Origin: Tidjanibacter sp.
GTDB lineage: Bacteria > Bacteroidota > Bacteroidia > Bacteroidales > Rikenellaceae
DNA: 6,269 nucleotides
Assembly (NCBI GenBank): GCA_017379955.1
Contig: JAFNVE010000145.1
Coordinates: 1 to 6,269 of the forward strand
Direction: 5' to 3'
A program made the position numbers and the translations under genes. Of this stretch, positions 6,076 through 6,269 are shown in pieces (within the stretch, counting starts at the first letter, position 1; every line of letters begins with the position of its first letter). The notes below the pieces were generated by a model, which saw only the letters and a list, made by a program, of their open reading frames with translations, was not told the origin of the DNA and did not search any database.

Positions 6076-6269
6076 TTAAAAATCATAACCGACAATATCG
6101 GATTTATAATTGCTCCAACCTGATGCCGACTTATATGCGCTTACCGATGCCGTTGGTACATAAATCTTTCTAAAAGGGATGTTGTAAAACATATATTTAT
6201 ATCCCTTTGGTGGATTTGTAGGCTTGCAATATATACTTTTCAGCGAGGTGCAATTATAGAATGCAGAAT
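6076..6269 (-). CDS. BspA-like leucine-rich-repeat surface protein, C-terminal fragment (gene runs off the right edge)
   Basis: Reading the minus strand from the window edge gives 63 codons without interruption, ending in TAA at 6078-6076. The fragment contains AFYNCTSLKSIYC, the core of an LRR_5 (BspA/TpLRR-type) repeat (compare AFxxCxxLxxI), a PTNPP segment, then MFYNIPFRKIYVP, a final degenerate repeat. It closes with SVSAYKSASGWSNYKSDIVG and a terminal YDF. This ending, with a VP-x-(A)SV-x-AYK-x-A-x-GW stretch and a C-terminal I-x-G, is typical of the last repeat in BspA-like proteins of Bacteroidales. These are usually large secreted or surface proteins implicated in adhesion. Only the tail is visible, so size, signal peptide and anchoring are unknown. 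It converges on the pseudouridine synthase gene, with the shared terminator between them. The family call rests on characteristic repeat residues. Confidence 0.8.
   Translation of the reverse strand, partial: SAFYNCTSLKSIYCKPTNPPKGYKYMFYNIPFRKIYVPTASVSAYKSASGWSNYKSDIVGYDF

Overview
The window looks like chromosomal housekeeping DNA from a member of the Bacteroidota, most likely order Bacteroidales. The signs are a TTTG / TAnnTTTG-type promoter, AT-rich leaders mostly without Shine-Dalgarno motifs, several small secreted proteins with Ala-Gln signal-peptide cleavage sites, and the C-terminal tail of a BspA-like leucine-rich-repeat surface protein. Base composition looks fairly even throughout, and I see no mobile element, CRISPR array, tRNA or rRNA.

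Layout. On the minus strand at the left are a glyoxalase II-like metallo-beta-lactamase-fold hydrolase (398-1075) and, 6 bp downstream of it, the N-terminal half of trmD (391 to beyond base 1). A 132-bp divergent control region (1076-1207) separates this pair from a plus-strand gene run that ends at 6009. The run holds a secreted alpha/beta-hydrolase (1208-2041), an RlmD-type 23S rRNA m5U methyltransferase with a GTG start (2062-3471), a secreted LytM/M23-like protein without the usual zinc ligands (3468-4076), a secreted SIMPL-domain protein (4091-4813), cytidine deaminase (4843-5298) and a short RluA-family pseudouridine synthase (5317-6009). Gaps are 20, -4, 14, 29 and 18 bp, so all six are probably one transcription unit. 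A strong bidirectional hairpin terminator (6031-6066) separates it from a converging gene on the minus strand (6076 to beyond 6269). That gene encodes a BspA-like LRR protein, and only its last 63 residues are present.

How the genes fit together. Three of the eight genes modify RNA: TrmD (m1G37 of tRNA), the m5U methyltransferase and the pseudouridine synthase. Three, clustered in the plus-strand unit, encode exported proteins (esterase-like, LytM-like, SIMPL). Cytidine deaminase does pyrimidine salvage. Apart from the shared RNA-modification theme I see no single pathway.

I did not find a convincing undescribed system. The observations most worth a second look are the M23-like protein that has lost its metal-binding residues and overlaps rlmD, its pairing with the SIMPL gene, the palindrome in the divergent promoter region, and the LRR gene tail running off the right edge.
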